This document shows, one piece after another, positions 28,801 to 35,715 of a stretch of 64,000 nt of DNA. The first letter of the stretch is position 1, and the number at the start of each line of letters is the position of its first letter. The stretch is taken from contig NZ_CP176366.1 in assembly GCF_046244385.1 (NCBI RefSeq), forward strand, positions 248,001 through 312,000, read 5' to 3'. This stretch comes from Methanospirillum stamsii. GTDB lineage: Archaea; Halobacteriota; Methanomicrobia; Methanomicrobiales; Methanospirillaceae. Under the pieces are notes generated by a model that was not told the DNA's origin, made no database searches, and saw nothing but the letters and a program-made list of their open reading frames with translations. The translations under genes were made by a program, and so were the position numbers.

Positions 28801-29050
28801 GGATTGCTTCTTTATACATCCCGACTTCATGCATGGAAATTCCAAGACGAAGTTCTGCATTCAGGTTGTCCGGGTCATACTTGAGAGCGTTCCGGTACAT
28901 CTTGATGGCATCACGGTGGCGTTCCTGCTTTGCCAGGACATAACCAGTCTGAAACCATAGTTCGGAATTTTCAGGATCGACACGGAGACCTTCTTTGAAT
29001 GCGTAGTATGCCCGGTCATATTGGTCTTTTTTGAGGAACGCCATCCCCAT
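25838..29050 (-). CDS. Giant tetratricopeptide-repeat protein
   Basis: This 1070-residue protein consists almost wholly of 34-residue TPR units, around thirty of them, such as AWNQRGLALRLLDSHPAALESFEHAAEAK. No signal peptide or membrane helix is visible, so it is probably a cytoplasmic solenoid scaffold for protein complexes. The start is uncertain. The first ATG at 29050 lies inside what looks like the first TPR helix, and the same frame upstream (KETGISEKVQKWLS) looks coding, back to a TAA at about 29125, but contains no ATG, GTG or TTG. An out-of-frame ATG behind a G-rich stretch lies within this part. Smaller TPR genes at 36955 and 59306 are distant relatives. Confidence 0.85.
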   Translation of the reverse strand: MGMAFLKKDQYDRAYYAFKEGLRVDPENSELWFQTGYVLAKQERHRDAIKMYRNALKYDPDNLNAELRLGISMHEVGMYKEAIPVLTRVVDRESDNPQGWMYRGACFLALAKFKDALSDLDMAIDWGADQAEVWVLKGYSHVQLGEYQDGLDAYSFAIEINPDDPVAFFGLANTLVHLEERDQAIDALKKALKIDQEYADAWRMIADLYADLGDISQAIGAYEQALKIEPWDLETRYTYSILKAECSDDKSTVTDILNQIVNEGQESVTFYNNHGLTLMHLKKYDSALQAFNRALQLGPDNSSVWHNHGAALYKLKWYKDSMKSFQQSLKLNPKNFNAWIGIGMVATAQYEFSRAAAAYTHATQLNPKKVNPWIMLGDTQTERGQYQDAIAAYEKALELDPENTVAWNQRGLALRLLDSHPAALESFEHAAEAKSSRPESWLNHAITSFELGEYDQSVVSFERACKRGPIPVDSWLIYLNALAYEHENNKVIKACERFIELFGPDAEVLFLLGVAQYELKQYEAALHHFREALKLDKDHYDSFFWEGLTLLELFQFHEAITCFEQVEDNNPEDYQAWFYHAKALVSLKELQKAEFILKHSLAINDQLFEAWYLLADVQNSRKSFSDALQSIGKALELSPSNADSLIIKARIQASIGSYRGACQTYALITEPQSNDAMVLFGYARALYHTGQFREAYTKVTRLLSRDEKNPELWKLKAEIERAQGLFEEAANALSEACKYAPNNKKLLSLQGIVLYEAEKYSEAIDILGRVLSSDPQNGELWKRKGAAHEALMQYELASECYEKASEFVQEDPDLIRRLGISLYRSGKCALSIPRLEQYLEVVPDDPEIWEMKGKALYNQGQFSPASAALSQAVLLKPVDTDLLFRYAQSLFKSGELDSAIPSLDQVLEKDPDNAKAWQLKAEIEQSLGREEAAAHAVEEALRQIPDDPVLLLSRVKTLYDSDTYSEALSLIRRVIDKAPENNEAWLLYAELLWITADHDAAAAALERILAADDSNAHAWFLKADSLQNAGRFEEAAVAHERTFSLGGDPSIGLLLSRKMRYLQQKNTPAS

Positions 29051-29293
29051 TGAAAGCCATTTCTGAACTTTCTCAGATATTCCTGTCTCTTTTATAGGAC
29101 ATATCCCCTGGTACGTAGCATATGGTTATTTTGTCTGCCCAGATACTGCATATGATACATCAATCATATGAGGAATATACTATTCCATTATCGTCAGTAT
29201 CAAAGAGGAGGATCTTCGAAAAAATCCTGTTTTTATCACAACAATTTATCGCAATTATTCAAAGATTTTTTTTCCGGAACCAAAGACGAAAAA

Positions 29294-29746
29294 TTAAATT
29301 TTTTCTATCGAACAGGTTATCCATTCCTGGTTAAAAGACGGGGAATATTTCCGGTAAAAATTGATCGCTGGCTCATTCCAGTCAAGAACCTGCCAGAGAA
29401 CCCCATTCAGATTTTTTCTTTTTGCATCAGCAAGGACTGCATCAAACAGTTTTTTTCCAATACCAAGGCCTCGGTATTCCTTTGTTACGACGATATCTTC
29501 CAGATATAGCCGCTTCCCTTTCCAGGTTGAGTATCGAATATAATATAACGCAAATCCAACAATCATTCCATCAGTTTCTGCAACAAAAGCCCACCAGACC
29601 GGAGATTCCCCAAATCCGGATTCTTCAAAATGATTAAGGGATACCTCTACTTCATGAAGTGCCCGTTCATATTCTGCAAGTTCGCGGATGAGTTCCAAAA
29701 GTCGTGGACAGTCAGGAAGAATTGCAGGACGAATAGTTATGTTCAT
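29294..29746 (-). CDS. GNAT acetyltransferase, diamine/thialysine N-acetyltransferase-like
   Basis: This 150-residue protein has the complete GNAT fold. The acetyl-CoA loop is RGLGIGKKLF, preceded by the strand YLEDIVVTKEY. N-terminal RPAILPDCPRLLELIRELAEYE and the block WKGKRLYLEDI are typical of the spermidine/thialysine acetyltransferase (SAT) subgroup. The C-terminal VLDWNEPAINFYRKY also fits. A polyamine or lysine-like amine is the likely acceptor, inferred from the subgroup. It lies on the same strand as the TPR gene but 243 bp upstream of it, so co-transcription is uncertain. It diverges from the MarR gene at 29861. Confidence 0.85.
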   Translation of the reverse strand: MNITIRPAILPDCPRLLELIRELAEYERALHEVEVSLNHFEESGFGESPVWWAFVAETDGMIVGFALYYIRYSTWKGKRLYLEDIVVTKEYRGLGIGKKLFDAVLADAKRKNLNGVLWQVLDWNEPAINFYRKYSPSFNQEWITCSIEKI

Positions 29747-29860
29747 CAGTCTCTAATATTTTGTATTTACAAGGTAATATCCATTAGTCAGAGAAATTGG
29801 GAAAACTTATTCTCTCAAAAAACCATACGGCCGGAAATTTAAAAATTCAAGGCAGAATTC

Positions 29861-30364
29861 ATGGCATCTCAAAAAACATATGCAGAATTAACAGATATCC
29901 TAATCAGGGTAATAAACCAGGCGGTCCAGATAGAACATATTCCTGTTGATTTAGGCCAGGGGGAAAAACTTACTCCATCAGAAATACACATCATCGATAT
30001 TGCAGGCAGATTTCCGGAAGAGAATTTAAAATCTATTGCAGCAAGATTGGGAGTCACAAAGGGAGCTATTTCTCAGATGGTTAAAAAACTGGAGGAAAAA
30101 CAATATTTACACAGAAAAAAAAGTGAGGATAATAAAAAAACAGTTTTTATTGAACTTACTGAATCCGGAAAAATCGTATTTAACTGGCACTCAAACCTCC
30201 ATGACAGAATTTATGCAGAATTCCAGGAAGAATTATTTGAATTTCAGGATGAGGATCTTATCACAGCAATCGGGATCCTAAAAAAATACGAACAGATTCT
30301 TAAAAACAGCATCAGAATCAGAGATCATCATAACCCTATGAAAGATAGCGGGAAAATTTTATAG
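29861..30364 (+). CDS. MarR-family transcriptional regulator
   Basis: This is a 167-residue winged-helix regulator. The DNA-binding part at about residues 40-105 reads TPSEIHIIDIAGRF, LGVTKGAISQMVKKLEEKQYL for the recognition helix, then a wing with the family DNKKTVFIELTESG. It is followed 22 bp later by an acetyltransferase gene in the same direction. A perfect 21-bp palindrome lies exactly in that junction, so the protein may control the acetyltransferase gene separately from its own. The inducer is unknown. It is somewhat longer than the first MarR protein at 1366 because of a basic C-terminal tail. Confidence 0.85.
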   Translation: MASQKTYAELTDILIRVINQAVQIEHIPVDLGQGEKLTPSEIHIIDIAGRFPEENLKSIAARLGVTKGAISQMVKKLEEKQYLHRKKSEDNKKTVFIELTESGKIVFNWHSNLHDRIYAEFQEELFEFQDEDLITAIGILKKYEQILKNSIRIRDHHNPMKDSGKIL

Positions 30365-30381
30365 TTTAGAGTCTAAACTAT
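30361..30381. promoter_or_regulatory. Perfect 21-bp palindrome, candidate MarR operator
   Basis: Arms ATAGTTTAGA and TCTAAACTAT flank a single central G. The dyad overlaps the last codons of the MarR gene and ends 5 bp before the acetyltransferase start codon at 30387. Bound protein here would block transcription or translation of the second gene. A degenerate version lies at 1315-1335 before the first MarR gene. The same DNA could also fold as an RNA hairpin in the transcript. Confidence 0.6.
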
Positions 30382-30386
30382 TTTCG

Positions 30387-30905
30387 ATGACACTAAAAGA
30401 TACTCAAGATTTTCTGTATTCTCAAATTTCTACAGAAGATGGAGAAGAAATTATCAGGATATTTAATTATTACATCGAGAATTCTGATGCCGCCTTTTTA
30501 GAAAGTTCCGTCACAATCTCATTTTTTGAACAATTAAAGCCATTGCTTGAACACTACCCAAACGTTGCGGTTTGGGAGAGTTATGGAAATTTCATCGGTT
30601 TTGGATTGATGAGACCACATAATCCTCTTCCGGCATTTAAACAAACAGTAATAATCACCTATTTTATTGACCCCGGATACACAGGCAAAGGAATTGGAAC
30701 AGAACTCCTTCAGATTCTGGAAACAAAGGCCAGGGAGAAGGGTATAAAAACTATTCTAGCCGAAATATCATCCAGAAATGAAGGGAGTATCAGATTTCAT
30801 GAACATCATGGATTTACGATACAGGGTAGGTTTATTGAGGTTGGAATAAAAAATGGGATTCCTTTTGATACTATATGGATGCAAAAAAATATTCATTGTC
30901 AGTAA
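30387..30905 (+). CDS. GNAT acetyltransferase, phosphinothricin acetyltransferase-like
   Basis: This 172-residue cytoplasmic acetyltransferase resembles the phosphinothricin/methionine-sulfoximine (PAT/MddA) subgroup: early IIRIFNYYIENSDAAFLESS, strand YFIDPGYTGKGIGTELLQIL for acetyl-CoA binding, and the C-terminal EISSRNEGSIRFHEHHGFTIQGRFIEVG. The usual substrate is the amine of an amino-acid-like compound. It lies 22 bp behind the MarR gene, with the palindrome 30361-30381 between them, so its expression is probably MarR-controlled. A strong hairpin at 30911-30936 ends the unit. Confidence 0.85.
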   Translation: MTLKDTQDFLYSQISTEDGEEIIRIFNYYIENSDAAFLESSVTISFFEQLKPLLEHYPNVAVWESYGNFIGFGLMRPHNPLPAFKQTVIITYFIDPGYTGKGIGTELLQILETKAREKGIKTILAEISSRNEGSIRFHEHHGFTIQGRFIEVGIKNGIPFDTIWMQKNIHCQ

Positions 30906-30910
30906 ATCAA

Positions 30911-30936
30911 AAACCGCGGATTAATAAGCGCGGTTT
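30911..30936 (+). terminator. Hairpin terminator after the MarR/acetyltransferase unit
   Basis: A perfect 8-bp GC-rich stem (AAACCGCG / CGCGGTTT) with a 10-base loop begins 6 bp after the stop codon at 30905. It is followed by A-rich rather than T-rich DNA, so it may act as an RNA end stabiliser as much as a terminator. Confidence 0.45.
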
Positions 30937-31110
30937 CAGGAGAATAAAGTAAGAGGGATGAGATAGAAGGGATAAAAAGAAAACCACAGGATTGGTAAGA
31001 CATTTTTTTTATGCTTTTTTGCCTTGACAAGTATCAGGGTCTTTTTTTGAGTCAATATACCGCAAATTTTATAAATTTTTTTAGTGATATTAAAAGCAGG
31101 ATATATTTTT

Positions 31111-32691
31111 ATGAAATATAATGGCAAGGTGTTGTTATTAATCGGGGTAGAGATATTATTGGTATCTTTTCTGATTATCGGTCAATCGGTGGGTGATGAC
31201 TCACAACTGTTGATCCCCTATGAGGATATCGCAAAACCAATCCCGGGTGTTCCAATTCACCCGATAATGGACATATCGGTAAAACAAGCTGAAGAACACC
31301 ATAAAAAGATGGTTGAATCTCCACATGCTCACACTTTTTTACCGGCATCCATCCAGATGATACCGGAGTATAAACCTAAAGGGAGTGTTAACCTGCTCCA
31401 GTATTACGCGTATAATCCCGAAGAGCGAGATCAGGGAACCTGTGGGAATTGCTGGGTCTGGTCAGGAACCGCTTCAGCTGCAATTCAACATGGAATAAAA
31501 AACAGTATCACCGATGATCTCTCAGTTCAACTTTTTAATTCGTATTATCAGAGTGGGGGAACTGATACCGTTGGTGCATGTTGTGGGGGATTCATGGATG
31601 TTTTTGCAGACGTATATGAAAAAATCGGGTATTTCATACCTCTGACAAATAAGGGAGCAGAATATTATGACCGCAACGCAACCACCTGCAAATCACAAAA
31701 ACAATTGAATGAAATTGACACGAATTTCAGTTATCCGATAAAATCAATCAATTATGGTGCAATAGACACTACATCATCAAATTCAGATGCAATAATCAAT
31801 ATAAAAAGAATGCTCGATTCAGGATATCCAGTTGATATTGCTGCATATTTTACTTCTGAAGAATATACTGCATTCAATAATTTCTGGTCATTGTATACTG
31901 AAGATTATTTATTCCAGTGGGGAGGAGTGGAAGCAAACCGGACAAATTCTGGTGGCCATGAGATGCTTATCATCGGGTATGAAGATGACACTGTTTTACC
32001 ATACTGGGAAATTCTGAACAGCTGGGGTACTGCAGATGGGAACCGGACAAGAGGAACATTTAGAATGCCTCAGAATATTGATTATGTCAATTCATACGTA
32101 AATATCGGTGGAGAAAGATATGCCCAGTTTACCTTCGATGTGGTTGACGTTGAATTTGAAAATTATTCACCGGTTCCAACCCAGACGCCTGATCCTTCTG
32201 TTCCATTAACAGCATCTTTCTCTCTTGACAAATCATCAGGAGTCATCCCCTTATTTGTCAATTTCACCAGTTCATCGACCGGAGCTCCGGAACACTGGAA
32301 CTGGGATTTTGGAGATAACTCGTATTCTACTCTAAAAAATCCACGGCATTTATACATGGTACCTGGAAATTATAATGTCACGTTATCCGTAACCAGAGGG
32401 GGTCTGACTTCAGTAACAATGCCGGTTACAATACATGTAAAACCGCCTTACCAGCCGGTAAAAGCCTTCCCGGATGAGAAGGGAGGATCTTATCCCGTTC
32501 CAACCGATGATGATGATGATGGCCTGTTTGAGGACATTAACGGGAACGGATGGCTTGAATATGGTGACCCGAAACTGTTGTTTGAGCAGATTTCATATGC
32601 CATAAATTCAGAACCGGTCACTCAATTTGACTTTGATGGTAGCGGTTTTATCGGATATGGTGATGTGGTGAAATTATACCAGATGGTATGA
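31111..32691 (+). CDS. Exported papain-like cysteine protease with PKD and dockerin modules
   Basis: From the ATG at 31111 the product has 526 residues; a GTG at 31084 is an alternative. A signal peptide covers about 1-28. The C1A peptidase domain (about 90-345) has the motif QGTCGNCWVW with catalytic C114, H283 in GGHEMLIIGYED, and N303 in LNSWG. The catalytic triad is complete, although the family's usual CGSCWAFS is altered. A PKD domain (about 360-440, WNWDFGDNSYST) follows. The C-terminus has two calcium-binding F-hand-like segments (DINGNGWLEYGD and FDFDGSGFIGYGD) that make a dockerin. Dockerins bind cohesins, and a cohesin-like gene follows 10 bp later. Confidence 0.88.
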   Translation: MKYNGKVLLLIGVEILLVSFLIIGQSVGDDSQLLIPYEDIAKPIPGVPIHPIMDISVKQAEEHHKKMVESPHAHTFLPASIQMIPEYKPKGSVNLLQYYAYNPEERDQGTCGNCWVWSGTASAAIQHGIKNSITDDLSVQLFNSYYQSGGTDTVGACCGGFMDVFADVYEKIGYFIPLTNKGAEYYDRNATTCKSQKQLNEIDTNFSYPIKSINYGAIDTTSSNSDAIINIKRMLDSGYPVDIAAYFTSEEYTAFNNFWSLYTEDYLFQWGGVEANRTNSGGHEMLIIGYEDDTVLPYWEILNSWGTADGNRTRGTFRMPQNIDYVNSYVNIGGERYAQFTFDVVDVEFENYSPVPTQTPDPSVPLTASFSLDKSSGVIPLFVNFTSSSTGAPEHWNWDFGDNSYSTLKNPRHLYMVPGNYNVTLSVTRGGLTSVTMPVTIHVKPPYQPVKAFPDEKGGSYPVPTDDDDDGLFEDINGNGWLEYGDPKLLFEQISYAINSEPVTQFDFDGSGFIGYGDVVKLYQMV

Positions 32692-32701
32692 GGTATTAAT
32701 C

Positions 32702-33217
32702 ATGAAAAACACTCAATTTATTCTTGGACTGCTGGCCTCACTCGTAATTTGCATCGCAATAATCACCCCGGCTTCTGCCTATTCACTATTGTTCTTCAAT
32801 CCATCGGTAGTAGAATCAAATCCGGGAGAAACACCCGCAGTTGACCTCATGATGGAGGGATTTGATTCAGGTATTTCCGGGTATTCACTGTATCTGACGC
32901 TTGATAACCCATCAGTCGCATCATTTGGGGAGATTCTCTTTCCAGCATGGGTATCGATGAACAGAGTTGTAACCATCAACAGTTCAACGGTATTAATTCA
33001 GGGTGCAGACCTGGGTAATCAGGTAGAACCCGGAATCCCATCAGAGAAACTGGCAACCATATCAATTCATGCCAATACCGCCGGATATGCAACATTGCAT
33101 GTCGATCCGGTTATGATTGATGATGACCGGCATGGAAGGTATGACTTGGTGAGTAAAACCGCAAGCATCGTCATCTCAGGTGCAGGACCAAGCCCTGTAA
33201 TTCCTGCATCACAGTAA
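32702..33217 (+). CDS. Exported cohesin-like domain protein
   Basis: The 171-residue product has a signal peptide (about 1-26, ending near PASAYS). The rest fits one cohesin-type beta sandwich: SLLFFNPSVVESNPGETPAVDLMMEGFDSGISGYSLYLTLD at the start, then SEKLATISIHANTAGYATLHVDPVMIDDD, in the order expected for a cohesin fold. It lacks a visible C-terminal anchor. It may bind the dockerin of the protease encoded 10 bp upstream, forming a secreted complex or retaining the protease at the surface. The cohesin assignment rests on pattern and context, and was not tested by alignment. Confidence 0.65.
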   Translation: MKNTQFILGLLASLVICIAIITPASAYSLLFFNPSVVESNPGETPAVDLMMEGFDSGISGYSLYLTLDNPSVASFGEILFPAWVSMNRVVTINSSTVLIQGADLGNQVEPGIPSEKLATISIHANTAGYATLHVDPVMIDDDRHGRYDLVSKTASIVISGAGPSPVIPASQ

Positions 33218-33228
33218 ACGAGGTAAAA

Positions 33229-33528
33229 ATGAAAGAATTATTTGCATATGAAGAAAAAGCCAGCAGAATTGAACTATTCATACGGATAATATACAGTATT
33301 ATTATCGGAATTGTGCTTTCCATATATGGTTTCATTGCAGGTATCTGTTTAATAATTCAGTTTTTCGTCGTCCTTATCCTAGGGAGAAGATCCCAGAGCC
33401 TTTCGGATTTTATCCAGGGATATCTGGAATATTACGTCCATATCCTTTCGTATACTTCTTTCATGACCGATGAAAGGCCCGGAATACTACCTGTTTCTGT
33501 TACCATCTACGAAGAAGGGAAAGATTAA
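33229..33528 (+). CDS. Small DUF4389-like membrane protein
   Basis: The 99-residue product has two close membrane helices (about residues 19-52), ending in the DUF4389-typical block FVVLILGRRSQSLSDFIQGYLEYYVHILSY, and a short hydrophilic tail. The function of this family is unknown. It lies 11 bp behind the cohesin-like gene and 26 bp before the aminotransferase-like gene, so it may belong to the same transcript. A role in membrane placement of the exported partners is only a guess. Confidence 0.75.
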   Translation: MKELFAYEEKASRIELFIRIIYSIIIGIVLSIYGFIAGICLIIQFFVVLILGRRSQSLSDFIQGYLEYYVHILSYTSFMTDERPGILPVSVTIYEEGKD

Positions 33529-33554
33529 TCCGGTCTCTGTGAGACTTCTCTCTC

Positions 33555-34898
33555 ATGGCCGGCATTATTATCGATGCCAAGGTTGACCGGATTCAGGTTC
33601 CGGAAAACCTTCGATATTTAAGACTAATAGAAGAACAAAAGGAGCGTTGCGCTGAAAACGGGTGCCAGGCTCCGATGTTCAAATTCGGACTTGCACAGGT
33701 TCCTTTTCCTGTTCCTGCCCCACTCCAAAAAGCGCTTTCACTGCATAGCGGAAAAGGAGGTTATGCAAATCCCATCGGAAATGAAAAACTTCGGGAATCT
33801 GTTGCATCATTTTACAAATCCAGGTTTGACATGGAGATCGAACCATACCGGGTTGTTACCGGCCATGGTGCAAAAGGACTGATTTTTTCTCTTTTTACTC
33901 TTCTCACCGGTTCTGTAATCATTCCCTCACCTGGCTGGTTAGGTTATCTTCCGCAGCTCCGAATCCTGAATGTTCCCTATTACCGTCTATATACCTCCAG
34001 TGTAAATAATTTCAAAATCAAACCGCAGTCTCTTGAAGCAATGCTCAAGGGGCTGGTTAAAACCCAGCATTTATTAATATTAAACAACCCGGGCAATCCG
34101 ACAGGGGATCTCTATACCAGAGAAGAACTGACGCACATTGCTGAAGTATGTAAAAAATATAACACCCTCATTCTGGCCGATGAAGTATACAGCCTGCTTA
34201 CTTACAATCAGGATTCTTTTTTCAGTATGGGCACCATCTATCCGGAAGGAACCTTTGTAATCCACAGCCTTTCTGCTGCAATGGGTGCAGGCGGGTACCG
34301 GCTTGGAAGTTGCATAATGCCAAAAGGATGTAACCCTGCAGTTATTCGTGATATTGCAAAAATTGCTGCTACTGTCTATACCAGTTCTGCAACGCCTGTT
34401 CAGGAAGCAAGTATTGCTGCATACCAGTCAGGCGAAGAGATGGACCAGTATCTCCATGCAGTAAGATCTATCCATCGTATAATGACTACAAAATTATCGG
34501 ATTTATGCCGTAAGTGCGAGTTCATACGGGTGACTGTCCCAAAGGGAGGATTTTATTTCATGGTAGATATGAATCCACTCACCAATGAATTGCAAAATGC
34601 CGGGATCATGTATTCAAATGACCTGGCACCGGCGATGGCTTCACACCCGTATCACATTGCTACAGTTACCGGAGAGGCAATGATGGCCCCCTATGGAGAT
34701 TTCTATATAAGATTCGCGGTAACCGATTATGATGGAGAGGAAGCACTCCTGGAATTTTTGGATAAACCTCCAAAAACTCCGGATGAAGAGGAGAGATTCT
34801 TTAGAAAATATGGTTCACGAATGATTGAAGGCATAGAGATGTTTAAAAAATGGGTGCAGGATATCAGGGATGGTTCATTCAAAATGTCCGTACCCTGA
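33555..34898 (+). CDS. Aminotransferase-fold protein lacking the PLP lysine
   Basis: This 447-residue protein has the fold-type I layout of class I/II aminotransferases. The PLP-contacting residues seen are N181 in NNPGNPTG, D209 and Y212 in LADEVYSLL, and the substrate-binding arginine in DFYIRFAVT. In the place of the Schiff-base lysine (SxSK in active enzymes) it has HSLSAAMGAGGYRLG, with A241 at the lysine position, so normal transamination is not expected. It could be a pseudo-enzyme with a binding or regulatory role, or use an unusual mechanism. A point error would need two base changes in GCT. An active relative lies at 35716. Confidence 0.8.
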   Translation: MAGIIIDAKVDRIQVPENLRYLRLIEEQKERCAENGCQAPMFKFGLAQVPFPVPAPLQKALSLHSGKGGYANPIGNEKLRESVASFYKSRFDMEIEPYRVVTGHGAKGLIFSLFTLLTGSVIIPSPGWLGYLPQLRILNVPYYRLYTSSVNNFKIKPQSLEAMLKGLVKTQHLLILNNPGNPTGDLYTREELTHIAEVCKKYNTLILADEVYSLLTYNQDSFFSMGTIYPEGTFVIHSLSAAMGAGGYRLGSCIMPKGCNPAVIRDIAKIAATVYTSSATPVQEASIAAYQSGEEMDQYLHAVRSIHRIMTTKLSDLCRKCEFIRVTVPKGGFYFMVDMNPLTNELQNAGIMYSNDLAPAMASHPYHIATVTGEAMMAPYGDFYIRFAVTDYDGEEALLEFLDKPPKTPDEEERFFRKYGSRMIEGIEMFKKWVQDIRDGSFKMSVP

Positions 34899-34906
34899 TT
34901 CTTTTC

Positions 34907-35635
34907 TTAACTTTCATCCGTCTTTTCAATGCTGACCTCGTAATCAGGTTCAACAAATAACACAGGAGTCTGGTTTGAATATGCACTTACTCCTTCCTCC
35001 AGTGTCATTTTATCCGGGAGTTCAATAAGTTGCAATCCTGAAAGACCATCAGCAGTATAATCTTTCACCATTGTTGCATTGAGTGAGATATGTGTCGTGT
35101 TCGCAAATTCATTCAGTTTTTCAGTATCTGAAAAAGCGCTTACATTAAACTGGACAAGCAGCCGGAGTGGATTTTCCACGGTATTATTCACTGCTTTCGT
35201 TGAAACCGGCTTTTCATCTTCTTTTTCTTCTGTCTGATTGCTGGTGCTCTCTATTGTATACACTGCATTGGGTTCGGCGTACAGGACATACGGAAGACTC
35301 TCATAATACGCTGTTCCCTCCTCAACGGTCATTCCGGGAGGAAGCAATACCAACTGAAGACCATCAAGACCCAGATCCTCATAATCCATCTCAACAGTTG
35401 CGCCAATATACTCGTGGGATGCTTGTGCTGCATGTTGCAGCGCAGTGGTATTCCAGAGATCCGGGTTGAATCGTACAAGAATTTCAGACTGCATAGTGGT
35501 ATTGTTTACCGCATCTACTGGATCCGTTACATCGTTACCCCCCTTAGAAACCTGAGTATTGCCATCAGCAAAGACATATACTCCGAGGAGGATTACAAAC
35601 CCCAAAACCAGCACCAGACCAATTGACTTGTGCAT
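34907..35635 (-). CDS. Exported protein with two protease-propeptide-like domains and no protease
   Basis: The 242-residue product has an N-terminal membrane anchor or signal segment (about 5-23). Two copies of a roughly 80-residue domain follow: SEILVRFNPDLWNT...LVLLPPGMTVEEGTAYYESLPYVLYAEPN and LRLLVQFNVSAFSD...IELPDKMTLEEGVSAYSNQTPVLFVEPDY. This pattern is that of the subtilisin/fervidolysin N-terminal prodomain, which normally chaperones and inhibits the attached protease. Here no protease domain follows, suggesting a free inhibitor or chaperone. Several N-x-T/S sites favour surface glycosylation. It is convergent with the protease/cohesin group. The target protease is unknown. Confidence 0.7.
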   Translation of the reverse strand: MHKSIGLVLVLGFVILLGVYVFADGNTQVSKGGNDVTDPVDAVNNTTMQSEILVRFNPDLWNTTALQHAAQASHEYIGATVEMDYEDLGLDGLQLVLLPPGMTVEEGTAYYESLPYVLYAEPNAVYTIESTSNQTEEKEDEKPVSTKAVNNTVENPLRLLVQFNVSAFSDTEKLNEFANTTHISLNATMVKDYTADGLSGLQLIELPDKMTLEEGVSAYSNQTPVLFVEPDYEVSIEKTDES

Positions 35636-35715
35636 AATGAGGATATTGGAGATTGTGAGATAATAGGCTTGTTGTACATCAAAAGAATTTCCAGCTATAA
35701 AGTCAACCTTTCAAC

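Noticed and set aside
29122..29509. Plus-strand frames between the TPR and acetyltransferase genes
   Set aside because: They run antisense into the acetyltransferase gene and look like random AT-rich translation.
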